A stretch of 64,000 nt of DNA from CAVUXJ01 sp963814975 (GCA_963814975.1 CAWFFB010000014.1:62001-126000), one strand, 5' to 3'; numbered from the stretch's first letter, positions 55,906 through 64,000 are shown. A program made the numbers and translations. Notes: generated from the sequence alone by a model not told the origin.

Positions 55906-57585
55906 ATGCCCGAGACGACCCCGCCTCTTCCCGAGATGCCCTCCACCGTCGTCGATCGCCTGTTTCCAACGCTGACGCCGGCGCAGCTTGCCCGGATGGC
56001 GGCCCACGGGCGCCAGCGCCAGGTCCGCGAGGGCGATGTCCTCGTCGATGTCGGCGACGACAGCACCCGCCTTTTTGTAGTCATGGCGGGACAGGTTGAT
56101 ATCGTGCGTGTCGCTGACGGTACCGAGGCCACGCTGGTTGTCGTTGGGCCCGGGCGGTTCACCGGCGAGGTGAGCGTGCTATCCGGCCGCCGTGCGCTTG
56201 TCCGTCTCCGTGTCGGCCAGGCCGGCGAGGTCGTCGAAGTCAATCGCGATCATCTGCTGGCGCTCGTGCAAACCGACAGCGAGCTGAGCGACATCATCAT
56301 GCGGGCCCTGATCCTCCGTCGGGTGGAACTGATCGCGCGAGGGGCGGGGGACGTCGTGCTCGTCGCCTCGGATCACTGCGCGGGAACGCTGCGCATCAAG
56401 GAATTCCTGACGCGCAACGGTCATCCCTACGCCTATATCGACCTCGATCGCGAGAACGACGTGCAGGTCCTCCTCGACCGCTTTCAGGTCACCATCGCCG
56501 ACGTGCCTGTGCTGGTGTGCCGCGGCACGCGGGTCTTGCGGAACCCGACCAATCAGCAGGTCGCCGAGTGCCTGGGCTTCAACGACGCGATCGACACGGC
56601 GCACCTGCGCGACCTGGTCATCGTCGGCGCCGGACCGTCGGGTCTGGCAGCGGCCGTGTACGCCGCGTCCGAGGGACTGGACGTCCTGGTGCTGGAGTCG
56701 AACTCGCCAGGGGGCCAGGCGGGGTCGAGCTCGAAGATCGAGAACTATCTCGGCTTTCCAGCGGGCATTTCGGGACACGATCTGGCCGGCCGCGCCTACT
56801 CGCAGGCGCAGAAGTTCGGCGCCCAGATCATGATCGCGAAGGGCGCCAGTCAGCTGACCTGCGGCCGAAAGCCGTTCATCGTCCAGATTGACGAGGGTCC
56901 GCGGGTTCCCGCGCGCACGGTGATCATCGCCACGGGCGCCGAATACCGGCGACCCTCGCTCGAGAACCTGTCGCGGTTCGAAGGCGCGGGCGTCTACTAC
57001 GCGGCGACGTTTGTCGAGGCGCAGGTGTGCCGCGGTGCGGAGGTGATCGTCGTGGGCGGTGGAAACTCCGCCGGTCAGGCCGCCGTGTTTCTCGCGCAGA
57101 CCGCCAAGCGGGTGCACATGTTCATCCGGTCGGAAGGCCTGGCCGAGAGCATGTCGCGCTATCTGATTCGGCGCATCGAGGACAACGCGGCGATCGTCGT
57201 GCGCGCGCACACGGAAATCGTCGCGCTCGAGGGCAACGACCGCGTGGAACGCGTGCGCTGGCGGGACAGCCTGAGTGGCGACGTCGGGACCCTCGACGTC
57301 AATCACGTGTTCCTCATGATTGGCGCCGTTCCGAACACGCACTGGCTCGAGGGATGTGTGGCGCTTGACGCGAAGGCATTCATCAAGACCGGTCCAGACC
57401 TGACACAAGATGACCTGGCGGCCGCACATTGGCCCTTGGCCCGACCCCCGTATGTGCTCGAAACGAGCCTCCCCGGCGTCTTTGCCGTCGGCGACGTGCG
57501 GTCAGGCAGCATCAAGCGCGTCGCATCGGCGGTGGGGGAGGGATCGATTGCCATTGCTCTGGTGCATCGAGCACTGCAGCAATGA
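55906..57585 (+). CDS. Three-part cNMP-binding / thioredoxin-like / thioredoxin-reductase-like flavoprotein
   Basis: The 559-residue protein has a Crp-type cyclic-nucleotide-binding domain (about 20-130: RLFVVMAGQVDIVRV, GPGRFTGEVSVLSGRRA), a glutaredoxin/thioredoxin-like segment (about 150-225: RIKEFLTRNGHPYAYIDLDREND) and a TrxB-like flavoprotein (230-559: IVGAGPSGLAAAVYAASEGL, NSPGGQAGSSSKIENYLGFP, VVGGGNSAGQAAVF, FAVGDVRSGSIKRVASAVGEG). The redox-active CxxC of thioredoxin reductases is absent: the equivalent place reads GVYYAATFVEAQVC. It may therefore reduce another partner, controlled by a cyclic nucleotide. It follows DUF2214 by 19 bp. Confidence 0.88.
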   Translation: MPETTPPLPEMPSTVVDRLFPTLTPAQLARMAAHGRQRQVREGDVLVDVGDDSTRLFVVMAGQVDIVRVADGTEATLVVVGPGRFTGEVSVLSGRRALVRLRVGQAGEVVEVNRDHLLALVQTDSELSDIIMRALILRRVELIARGAGDVVLVASDHCAGTLRIKEFLTRNGHPYAYIDLDRENDVQVLLDRFQVTIADVPVLVCRGTRVLRNPTNQQVAECLGFNDAIDTAHLRDLVIVGAGPSGLAAAVYAASEGLDVLVLESNSPGGQAGSSSKIENYLGFPAGISGHDLAGRAYSQAQKFGAQIMIAKGASQLTCGRKPFIVQIDEGPRVPARTVIIATGAEYRRPSLENLSRFEGAGVYYAATFVEAQVCRGAEVIVVGGGNSAGQAAVFLAQTAKRVHMFIRSEGLAESMSRYLIRRIEDNAAIVVRAHTEIVALEGNDRVERVRWRDSLSGDVGTLDVNHVFLMIGAVPNTHWLEGCVALDAKAFIKTGPDLTQDDLAAAHWPLARPPYVLETSLPGVFAVGDVRSGSIKRVASAVGEGSIAIALVHRALQQ

Positions 57586-57875
57586 CGCGCCACTGGAAAT
57601 TTCAGACGCTGGACGCTGAGGCCTGAGCTGACAGCACCGAGGGTTCGCTACGACGGTCGCTCGTTCCGAGCGGACCTCGTGAGTATTCCTAGCGATACCT
57701 CTGAGAAACTCCCCAACCGCGGCGCCGTTCCCCGAACACCTCAGGTAACGCCCGGGCTGGCATCATGCGTTTTCCTGTAACCTGAGAGTTGGCGGCCTGC
57801 TCGCCGACCAATGGTGATTGGGCTCCGGGAACGGTTTCACGAAAGAGCGCGGTTACCCCGCGAATGGAGGAATAC

Positions 57876-58203
57876 ATGAAATCGCAACCTGCTCGCATTG
57901 TCATGCTCATCGCTGTGATGCTGGTGGTGTCCTTCTCCCTGATGAATGCCCAGCAGTCGGGCAAGAAGGAGCACGCGTTCCGAGGCAAGATCGAGAAAAT
58001 CGACACCAAGGCCAAGCTCCTCACGGTCAACGGGGAGAATGTCGAAGGATGGATGTCGGCGATGACGATGAACTACGCGGTCGACAAAGCGGATGTCCTC
58101 GACAAGGTGAAGGTTGGGGATCAGAATCACCGCGAAGGTGTACGACGGGGACTTCAAGACCTTGTACAACGTACAGGTGGTTCCAGAGAAGAACAAGAAA
58201 TAG
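57876..58203 (+). CDS. Exported CusF-like copper-binding protein, frameshifted
   Basis: About 108 residues after ignoring one extra base near 58123-58126. The signal peptide is MKSQPARIVMLIAVMLVVSF to about NAQ. The mature domain reads HAFRGKIEKIDTKAKLLTVNGENVEGWMSAMTMNYAVD in pieces and continues in the next frame QITAKVYDGDFKTLYNVQVV. The W-M-x-x-M-T-M core matches the CusF/CusB_dom copper- or silver-binding motif. It likely buffers copper in the periplasm. GGAGG lies 6 nt before the ATG. It is convergent with the diheme cytochrome gene. Confidence 0.85.
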
Positions 58204-58257
58204 CGTCGGCGTCCGGTGCGAACCGCATTGCAGTCGGGCTGGAGGGGCCGCGTGTGA

Positions 58258-58893
58258 TCAGGGTCTCGGTGGATCCGGACGCCGCGGCGCGGCGGGGGCC
58301 GGCGCCGACAATGACAGGCCCGATACCAAGGCAGGAGGGGCGCCGTCCATCCTCGCTGGCGGCTTCGCGGCACCCGTGGCCGGCCCGAAGTTGGCCGCGA
58401 GATACGAAAGCAGCGTCTCTGCCCGCTCTGGAGAAAGGTTCACGCGGTCCTCCGTCCTGTGGCGGCGGAGAATCTCCTCCCATCCCGCGCGGTTCGCGCG
58501 CTTGCGCGTGATCACCGGCAGGCCGTGGCAGCCGCCACACGACGCCTGCAGCACGCCCTGTCCTTCGCCAGAGGGCAGTTGCCCGGCGCCGCTCCCTGCC
58601 GCCGCACGCCCGGTCGAGAACGTCGCCTTCAGGTACTTCATTACTGTGTCCCGTTCCTGGGGGGTGACCTGGGCGCCGAAGGCGACCATCTCGTGCACCA
58701 GGATCTCCCATTTCTGATCGTCGCCGTTGTACAGGAAGAGCGGTCTGATGCCGTGGCATTGCGAACAGACCATCGCGACCAGCGCCTTGCCTTCCCCGTC
58801 CGGCAGCGTGGGACGTTCCTGAGCTCCAGCGGGCAAGGCGAACGACAACAGCGGCGCAAGGCAGGCGGCGAGCCCTGATACATTCGCCTTCAT
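58258..58893 (-). CDS. Periplasmic diheme cytochrome c
   Basis: The 211-residue protein has a signal peptide (about 1-24, ending AGA) and two heme motifs: CSQCH near residue 43 with a flanking WEILVHEMVAFGAQVTPQERDTVMKYL segment, and CGGCH near residue 119 followed by a similar WEEILRRHRTEDRVNLSPERAETLLSYL stretch, so it is an internal duplication of one small cytochrome domain. The last 40 residues are proline-rich. It lies 21 bp downstream of the Tat-exported ThDP enzyme gene and is probably its electron acceptor. Confidence 0.87.
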   Translation of the reverse strand: MKANVSGLAACLAPLLSFALPAGAQERPTLPDGEGKALVAMVCSQCHGIRPLFLYNGDDQKWEILVHEMVAFGAQVTPQERDTVMKYLKATFSTGRAAAGSGAGQLPSGEGQGVLQASCGGCHGLPVITRKRANRAGWEEILRRHRTEDRVNLSPERAETLLSYLAANFGPATGAAKPPARMDGAPPALVSGLSLSAPAPAAPRRPDPPRP

Positions 58894-58914
58894 GGTGATC
58901 CTCCGCTGTCCGAA

Positions 58915-60810
58915 CTACTGCCGCAGGCCGGCAATCGTAAATGGCGAGTGCCAGGTCGACTCTGCCAGAATCCCGCGCCGCTCGACGAGCGCGTCGATCA
59001 GGTACGGCTGCCCTTCGCGATTGGCCTGGATCGCCCGCTCGAGCGCTGATCGGATCTCGCCCGGAGCCGAGATCACTTCGGCCTTCACGCTGAACGCCTC
59101 GGCGACTTTGGCAAAATTGATGTCCGGGTCGCCCAGATACGACGTCAGCTCCTGCCTGAGCAAGAACTGCTTGCCCCCCTCGATGGCCTTGCGGCGGCGA
59201 GGCAGATCGTACGAACGATTGTTGAACACGACAACAATGATCGGCGCTCGATAGCGCGCCGCGCTCCACAGCATTTCGAGTTGCGTGAACAGCATGGCGC
59301 CATCGCCCGACAACAGCACCACCTGGCGATCCGGCTCGGCGAGCTTCGCTCCCAGAGCGACGCCAAGGCCCATCCCCAGCGAGCCCGGCTGCTGCGTGTG
59401 GGAGGTGATGAGTTTCTTCCGGTCACGCCCGAAGTCGAACCAGTGCATCACATCTTCGACCGGCGCAGTCTCCTGGATCAACAGCGCGTCGCGGTCGAGC
59501 GCGCGATCGATCTCGGCAAACAGTACCTCCCAGCCGAGCGAGTTGCGCTGGCGCGCGAACTGATACGCTTCCTGCCTCGAACGGTCCGCCTGCTCCTTGA
59601 AGGTCCTGATCGTCTCGATGCGAGGGGCGGCCAACCCGTGGAGCCGCTGCTCCGTGGCCATCGACCGCACTGCCTGCGTCAGCGCCGAGGCGGTGAGGAG
59701 CGGATCGGCGATGATCGCGACGTCAATCGTCCGCTCGCGGCCCACGGCACGTGCGTCGGTCGTCACCTGAATGACCTTGGCCCCACGCGGAATGCTGTCC
59801 GCGCCGGACGGCATGCGACCTCCCAGGAACAGCACCACGTCGATGTCGCGGGGCACTCGCATTCCGCGCTGAAATTGCGCGAGAAACAGCCGATGCCGCG
59901 ACGGAAACGGGCAGTAGTTGCAGGTGAAGCGGAGGTAGGTCGCGGCCATGCCGAGCGTTTCGGTCAGCTCCACGGCCTGCCGCTCGGCGTCGTACCGTGT
60001 GATCTCGGGCCCGGCGACCATGACCGGGCTCCTCGCCTCCAGCAAGAGCCGCGCGGCCTGCTCGATCAGCGCGGGCGCGGGGGCGATTGGCGGCGCCGGG
60101 TTCGGGTCCATCGGGACGATCGCCGCCCTCACGCCGGCCTGCTCGAGGAGGTTGTTGGGGAACGCCAGGACGACCGGCCCCGCTGGCGGGTTCGTGGCGA
60201 ACTGATAGGCGCGCCGCGTCAGCTCCGGGATGCGCCGCGTGGCGTCGATGGTCCACTTCCACTTGGTGAACGGCGCCGCCGGCTCCAGGAATTGATCGTG
60301 ATCCTCGAAACTCTCCAGGCCGCCGAACCCGTTGCTCGACGACCGCTCGCTGCAGTAGACCGCCGGGATTCGGCCGAACCACGTCGCGGCGATCGGCGTG
60401 AGCATGTTGAGAAAGCCGGCACTGTCACAGATGGAGAACGGGACATGCCGCGAGGCCAGCGCGTAGCCGAAGGCCATCGCTGCCGTCCCGGCTTCATGAG
60501 GGGCGATGATGACGTCGATGTCTTTACGCTCGACGATCGCTTCCCAGATTGGCCCGGTGCCCGAACTTTCGCAGTTGAAAATGTACTTCTCGCCGTTGGC
60601 GCACAACTGCTCGACCAGCAGCTCGCCACCGGTGCCCTCGACGATTCGCGAGCCGCCCGGGACCGTTTCCACGGCATCTTGACGAGCCCCTTCAGCGGAG
60701 GCCCCCGAACCTAGACCAGCGGCTTCGAGGCTGACGCCCAGCGCCGTCATCTTCTGCACGAATTCACGCCGGCTGAACCGGTGACCATCGATCCTGAATA
60801 GATCTCTCAT
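58915..60810 (-). CDS. Tat-exported ThDP-dependent enzyme, acetolactate synthase/benzoylformate decarboxylase superfamily
   Basis: The 631-residue protein starts with a twin-arginine leader (FSRREFVQKM, about residues 12-21, then a hydrophobic stretch to SASAEG-like residues). It has all three ThDP-enzyme domains: the N-terminal PYR domain with catalytic glutamate in IIAPHEAGTAAMAFGYALA, the central domain, and the C-terminal PP domain with the cofactor motif GDGAMLF...FNN spaced as in the family. Such enzymes are normally cytoplasmic, so export is notable. Substrate is probably a 2-keto acid. The next gene encodes a diheme cytochrome c, which hints at periplasmic oxidation. Confidence 0.87.
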   Translation of the reverse strand: MRDLFRIDGHRFSRREFVQKMTALGVSLEAAGLGSGASAEGARQDAVETVPGGSRIVEGTGGELLVEQLCANGEKYIFNCESSGTGPIWEAIVERKDIDVIIAPHEAGTAAMAFGYALASRHVPFSICDSAGFLNMLTPIAATWFGRIPAVYCSERSSSNGFGGLESFEDHDQFLEPAAPFTKWKWTIDATRRIPELTRRAYQFATNPPAGPVVLAFPNNLLEQAGVRAAIVPMDPNPAPPIAPAPALIEQAARLLLEARSPVMVAGPEITRYDAERQAVELTETLGMAATYLRFTCNYCPFPSRHRLFLAQFQRGMRVPRDIDVVLFLGGRMPSGADSIPRGAKVIQVTTDARAVGRERTIDVAIIADPLLTASALTQAVRSMATEQRLHGLAAPRIETIRTFKEQADRSRQEAYQFARQRNSLGWEVLFAEIDRALDRDALLIQETAPVEDVMHWFDFGRDRKKLITSHTQQPGSLGMGLGVALGAKLAEPDRQVVLLSGDGAMLFTQLEMLWSAARYRAPIIVVVFNNRSYDLPRRRKAIEGGKQFLLRQELTSYLGDPDINFAKVAEAFSVKAEVISAPGEIRSALERAIQANREGQPYLIDALVERRGILAESTWHSPFTIAGLRQ

Positions 60811-60987
60811 CTGGATCCCTTCGCTTGGCCAAGGTTGATCACCACGCCTGCAGCACGACCGTCGCGACCGCCGCTCTCGACCCTGAGCGCTGAACGCTGC
60901 GGTAACACACGTGAAGCGTAGAATAGCAACGGCGTGGTCTGGATGGCCAGGCCGGGGCAGATTGCCATTCAGTCGAGAAGACTTCCG

Positions 60988-61860
60988 ATGTTACATCACG
61001 ACCGCTTCCTGCTCGCCGGCGTCATGGGGTGGCCCGTCATGCATTCCCGGTCGCCGATGCTGCACAACCACTGGCTCAGGCAGTACGATCTCGCCGGGAG
61101 CTACGTGCCGCTCGCGATCAGGCCCGAGGGTCTCGGTGCGGCGTTGCGCGCGCTTCATCCCCTGGGCTTCGCGGGCGTCAACCTGACCATCCCGCACAAG
61201 CAGCAGGCGTTGACGATCGTTGACGAGATCGATGCAGTGGCGCGACGCATCGGGGCGATCAGCTGCGTGATGGTCAGACCCGATGGGTCGCTGGCTGGGA
61301 CCAACAACGACTGTTGGGGCTTCATCCAGAATCTCAAACAGGCACAGCCCGAGTGGCGGCCGGACGCGGGACCGATCGTCGTGATCGGAGCCGGGGGAGG
61401 CTCGCGCGCCGTTTGTTACGGCCTGGCGCAAGAGGGCGCCCGGGAGATCCGGCTCGTCAATCGCACGTTTGTCCGCGCCAAGGACCTCGCCGACGACTTC
61501 GGCGCACCGATTAAAGCCGTCCCCTGGGAGCAACGCGGCGACGCGTTGGAAGGCGCAGCGATGGTGGTCAATACCACCAGCTTGGGGATGGTCGGCCAGC
61601 CTGCTCTCGAGATCAACCTGGACAGGCTGCCCACCAGTGCCATAGCCGCCGACATCGTCTACATTCCTCTCGAGACGCCGCTGCTCGCGGCGGCCCGCCG
61701 CCGCGGCAACCGCACCGTCGATGGCTTGGGCATGCTGCTGAACCAGGGCCGGCCGGCCTGGAAAGCGTGGTTCGGCCTCGAACCCGAAGTGACGCCGGAG
61801 TTGAGGGCGATGATTGAGGCGACTATCCCGAAAGTCTCAAGTCTGACGTCTCAAGTCTGA
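60988..61860 (+). CDS. Shikimate dehydrogenase-like oxidoreductase
   Basis: A 290-residue AroE-family protein: GVMGWPVMHSRSPMLHN with the substrate-binding Ser-x-Ser, GVNLTIPHKQQAL with the catalytic lysine, GTNNDCWGF with the partner Asp, and the NADP motif GAGGGSRAVCYGLAQEG, then VNRTFVRAKDLA. The context of aldolase and binding-protein genes suggests a catabolic or accessory paralogue. The last residues (SSLTSQV) and the stop codon come from a low-complexity repeat. The ATG at 60988 starts MLHHDRFLLAGVMG. Confidence 0.87.
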   Translation: MLHHDRFLLAGVMGWPVMHSRSPMLHNHWLRQYDLAGSYVPLAIRPEGLGAALRALHPLGFAGVNLTIPHKQQALTIVDEIDAVARRIGAISCVMVRPDGSLAGTNNDCWGFIQNLKQAQPEWRPDAGPIVVIGAGGGSRAVCYGLAQEGAREIRLVNRTFVRAKDLADDFGAPIKAVPWEQRGDALEGAAMVVNTTSLGMVGQPALEINLDRLPTSAIAADIVYIPLETPLLAAARRRGNRTVDGLGMLLNQGRPAWKAWFGLEPEVTPELRAMIEATIPKVSSLTSQV

Positions 61861-61900
61861 AGTCCGATCAGCCATGAGGATTGAGAGTTGAGACTTGAGA
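61834..61900. repeat. Low-complexity repeat element A with inverted copies
   Basis: GTCTCAAGTCT occurs at 61834-61844 and 61848-61858; the inverse AGACTTGAGA lies at 61891-61900 and can form a 10-bp stem with 61849-61858. The element supplies the stop codon of the AroE-like gene and the last codons and stop of the convergent aldolase gene. It may act as a bidirectional terminator. Confidence 0.65.
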
Positions 61901-62572
61901 GTTGATTAGCTTTGCGCGAAAGTGGTCCCACGTCCGCTGGAACAGGCCGGCGCTCCACAGCTTCTCGCGGCACAGGGCCAGCTCCTCCTCGCTGAACACA
62001 TAGGGCCGGCCGATCTGGGTCGCCATGTACTGCCGATACGCGTTCTCCTCGAGATAGTTGATCAGCACGAACGCCTCGACCAGGTTCGCGCCGACCGTCG
62101 CGGCGCCGTGTGATTTCATCAGCACCGCCGGCCGGTCGCCGAGTGTGGCCGCCAGGCGATCTGCCATCGCCCGGGTATTAATCGAATTGGGCGAGTCGAA
62201 TACCGGCACGGGAAACAGCAATGAACCCTGGGCATATACCGGCTGGTAGCTGTGGCCGACCATGGTCAGGAAGGTCGTCCACTTCGTATGCGCGTGCACT
62301 GCCGCCTGGACGTCGGCGCGGGCCCGGTAGATGGCGCAGTGCAGGTGGCATTCGAGCGGAGGCTGACCCCGGCCGTCGATCAGCTGGCCGTCGAGGTCGA
62401 TCGCGCAAACGTCATTCGAAGTGAGCTGGCTCCGCGGGCTCGACCCGATGTTGATCAGGATGCGGTTGTCGCCCACGCGGACGCTGCAATGGCCGTTGTA
62501 GTCGATGATGCCGTTGCGCTCGAGCATCAGGATACAGTCGACGAGTTGCTGCCTGGACTCGGCCTCCGACAT
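61868..62572 (-). CDS. Class II aldolase/adducin-family protein
   Basis: A 234-residue protein with the class II aldolase metal site: HLHCAIYRARADVQAAVHAHTKW (metal histidines in VHAHT), LMKSHGAATVGANLVEAFV with the third ligand histidine, and the N-terminal NGHCSVRVGDNRILINIGSSPR phosphate-site region. The family includes fuculose-1-phosphate aldolases and dihydroxyphthalate-type decarboxylases. The C-terminal LINSQVSTLNPHG derives from the adjacent repeat. The ATG at 62572 (MSEAESRQQ) is chosen; upstream codons lie in the second repeat. Confidence 0.87.
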   Translation of the reverse strand: MSEAESRQQLVDCILMLERNGIIDYNGHCSVRVGDNRILINIGSSPRSQLTSNDVCAIDLDGQLIDGRGQPPLECHLHCAIYRARADVQAAVHAHTKWTTFLTMVGHSYQPVYAQGSLLFPVPVFDSPNSINTRAMADRLAATLGDRPAVLMKSHGAATVGANLVEAFVLINYLEENAYRQYMATQIGRPYVFSEEELALCREKLWSAGLFQRTWDHFRAKLINSQVSTLNPHG

Positions 62573-62590
62573 CGATCCCCTCTGGAGAAA

Positions 62591-62684
62591 ACCTGAAGTC
62601 TGAAGTCTGAAACCTGAAAGTCTCAAGTGTGAATTCCCGAAATCTGAAGCCGGATCGAACTTCAGGTGTCAGATTTCAGATCTT
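62591..62684. repeat. Low-complexity repeat element B with inverted copies
   Basis: Short units such as GAAGTCTGA, ACCTGAA and AGTCTCAAG are reiterated from 62591 to 62630, then an inverted set follows (CTTCAGGT at 62660-62667 pairs with ACCTGAAG at 62591-62598). It is the same kind of sequence as element A, which lies on the other side of the 61868-62572 aldolase gene. Confidence 0.65.
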
Positions 62685-62695
62685 GAGCGCTTCAT

Positions 62696-63433
62696 CTACC
62701 ACTTCACCTGGCTGCGCCAGAGGTTCCAGGCGCGCATGCCGGCCGTCTGGTTGACCTGATCCGCCAGCCTGCCCTCCTCGGCGTCGAGTGCCGCGATCGG
62801 CGCGCCGCCCCCCAGTGCCGCGCTCCAGTGCTGGATCCGGGCATTGACTTCGGTGTACACCGCGCGGAAGACTGCCGACTGCAACGTCGGGCCGCATGCC
62901 ACGCTTCCGTGGCCGCGCATGAGGGCGACGTCCTTGCGGCCCAGCACCGCGGCAAGTGCCATGCCCTTCGGCCCGTTGCCGACCAGCATATCGGTGGCGC
63001 CGAATTTCTCGCGGATGTCGAACACGGGCACGCCGGCCGCGATGAAGGCGGCGTTGTGGAACATCGCCAGCATCGGTGTGGCGACGAGCCCGAACGGGAT
63101 GACGGACGGAGAATGGCTGTGCACCACCGACATGATGTCCGGCCGCGCCTTGTAGATCTCGCCGTGGATGAACCGCTCGAGGAAGCTGTCGCGCCCGCTG
63201 GCGCTCACCAACGTGCTGTCCAGGTCGTATTCCATGATGTCGGCCGGTGTGACCAGTGCCGGCGCAATCGACCGAGCCATCAGGTAGCGGTCGGGCGCCG
63301 AGGGATGGCGCATCGAGACGTGGCCGAACGCGTCCACGACGCCCTGGGCCGCAAGGATTCGGCTGGCGGCAGCCAGATCTTCCACCAGATTGGCGGCGAC
63401 CGGACCGCCCGAACTCTGTACGCTGCTATCCAT
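62696..63433 (-). CDS. Class II aldolase/adducin-family protein
   Basis: A 245-residue paralogue of the downstream aldolase-family protein: GVVDAFGHVSMRHPSAPDRYLMARS, SVVHSHSPSVIPFGL with two metal histidines, and ALMRGHGSVACGPTLQSAV with the third. The conserved acid of the active site lies in the ERFIHGEIYKARPDI helix. It resembles the branch with 3-hydroxy acid or aromatic decarboxylase-like members; sugar-phosphate chemistry is not assured. Starts at 63433 (ATG) or 63442 (GTG) are both possible. It is upstream of the other aldolase gene on the same strand, separated by repeat B. Confidence 0.87.
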   Translation of the reverse strand: MDSSVQSSGGPVAANLVEDLAAASRILAAQGVVDAFGHVSMRHPSAPDRYLMARSIAPALVTPADIMEYDLDSTLVSASGRDSFLERFIHGEIYKARPDIMSVVHSHSPSVIPFGLVATPMLAMFHNAAFIAAGVPVFDIREKFGATDMLVGNGPKGMALAAVLGRKDVALMRGHGSVACGPTLQSAVFRAVYTEVNARIQHWSAALGGGAPIAALDAEEGRLADQVNQTAGMRAWNLWRSQVKW

Positions 63434-63561
63434 GTCAATCACCGTTGGGGCATGATGCCGTTGGGAACAACGAGATAATACCCTCCATGGCGGTCGGGGA
63501 GTCTTCCTCTTTGAACAGTCCGTTCAGCGACAGGCACCATCACCCGGAGGGGGAAGCACGA

Positions 63562-64000
63562 ATGATGAAGGCGCTCCGGGCATTGGCCGGGCCGCGGGCG
63601 GCAGCCATTCTGTGGCTGATGTGTGCGGCCGCCTGCGGCGACCGTGGGTCCGAGCCGGTCCCCGTGCGCGTGGGCATCGCCAATGCGAGCAGTGACGTCG
63701 GGCTCTTCATCGCCCACAAGAAAGGCTACTTCCGAGCCGAGGGTCTGAACGTGACCTTCGTGCCCTTCGATTCCGGCGCCCAGATGGTGGCGCCGCTCGG
63801 CGCCGGGCGGCTCGATGTCGGCGCAGGATCTCCGTCGGCGGGGCTTTACAACGCCATTGTCCGGGGGATTCCCATCAAGATCGTGGCCGACAAAGGATCG
63901 ACGCCGAAAGGGTACGGCTACCAGCCGCTCCTGGTGCGCAAAGATCTGGTAGACACCGGGCGCTACAAGTCGCTGAGCGACCTGAAGGGGATGAAGATCG
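63562..64000 (+). CDS. NMT1/SsuA-like ABC transporter substrate-binding lipoprotein, 3' truncated by window edge
   Basis: The frame opens with MMKALRALAGPRAAAILWLMCAAACG, a lipoprotein signal whose lipobox is AAAC, and runs open to the window end. The mature start VPVRVGIANASSDVGLFIAHKKGYFRAEGL is the classic opening of NMT1/THI5/SsuA-type binding proteins, followed by GAGRLDVGAGSPSAGLYNAI and the FVPFDSGAQMVA segment. It should deliver an organic acid, sulfonate or aromatic compound to an ABC importer encoded further right. GGAGGGGG lies upstream of the tandem ATG codons at 63562. Confidence 0.87.
   Translation, partial: MMKALRALAGPRAAAILWLMCAAACGDRGSEPVPVRVGIANASSDVGLFIAHKKGYFRAEGLNVTFVPFDSGAQMVAPLGAGRLDVGAGSPSAGLYNAIVRGIPIKIVADKGSTPKGYGYQPLLVRKDLVDTGRYKSLSDLKGMKI

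Noticed and set aside
61834..62690. Possible CRISPR-like array from repeated short units
   Set aside because: Units are 7-11 bp, irregular, partly inverted and without spacers of constant length; no cas genes are present.

Overview
This is a GC-rich bacterial chromosomal segment with dense, short-operon gene packing, frequent ATGA or 1-4 bp stop/start overlaps, many Tat and Sec signal peptides and no visible mobile elements, tRNAs or CRISPR arrays. The gene content (a DUF1592/DUF1552 pair with a secreted ankyrin protein, intradiol dioxygenase, cyclase, CMD and SMP-30 family enzymes, TIR membrane proteins, FecR plus OmpA lipoprotein, DctA) best fits a soil Acidobacteriota of the Vicinamibacteria type. 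That placement is inferred from gene content; no marker gene was used.

Layout. 0-4 kb: a truncated methyltransferase, a Crp/Fnr regulator, YciI and MBL-fold proteins, then a coupled FecR/OmpA-lipoprotein pair. 4-7.1 kb: DctA transporter, a 4,5-dihydroxyphthalate decarboxylase/SBP-like gene and an amidohydrolase, tightly packed. 7.1-9.5 kb: a coupled pair of a secreted ankyrin protein and a membrane TIR protein. 9.8-15 kb: CPBP protease, MutM, two related small proteins, an exported methyltransferase, a UlaG-like hydrolase. 15.3-18.2 kb: the most unusual locus, a membrane-anchored PhnD-like binding protein followed 1 nt later by a TIR-PAP2 fusion. 18.3-24.1 kb: a gutted MFS pseudogene, an MFSD1-like transporter, a secreted protein, an ECF sigma factor and a diheme cytochrome c that share a promoter motif. 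24.2-27 kb: SoxR facing a three-gene operon across a perfect sox box. 27.1-31.5 kb: CPA1 antiporter, MarR and divergent Lon. 32-38 kb: GNAT, Tag, SMP-30, ABM, DUF2231-Rieske, cyclase, CMD. 38.4-49.4 kb: esterase, large M16 peptidase, DinB, AraC, and the DUF1592-DUF1552-ankyrin operon. 49.6-57.6 kb: FAD monooxygenase-like protein, OsmC, metX-metY-CoA-binding operon, Tat-exported intradiol dioxygenase, DUF2214, and a cNMP-binding/thioredoxin-reductase-like fusion. 57.9-64 kb: CusF-like protein, diheme cytochrome with a Tat-exported ThDP enzyme, AroE-like dehydrogenase, two class II aldolases bracketed by low-complexity repeats, and the start of an NMT1/SsuA-like lipoprotein.

Many otherwise well conserved genes are broken by single-base indels, mostly insertions, especially between 38.9 and 48.9 kb. 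The protein homology resumes immediately in another frame. I annotate these as whole genes and suspect sequence error more than gene decay, except for the MFS remnant at 18.3-18.8 kb, which has lost its middle.

Two themes tie the window together. One is periplasmic chemistry and redox: Tat enzymes, cytochromes, aromatic-acid type enzymes and binding proteins. The other is signalling from an exported sensor-like protein to a cytoplasmic TIR domain held at the membrane, seen at two independent loci.
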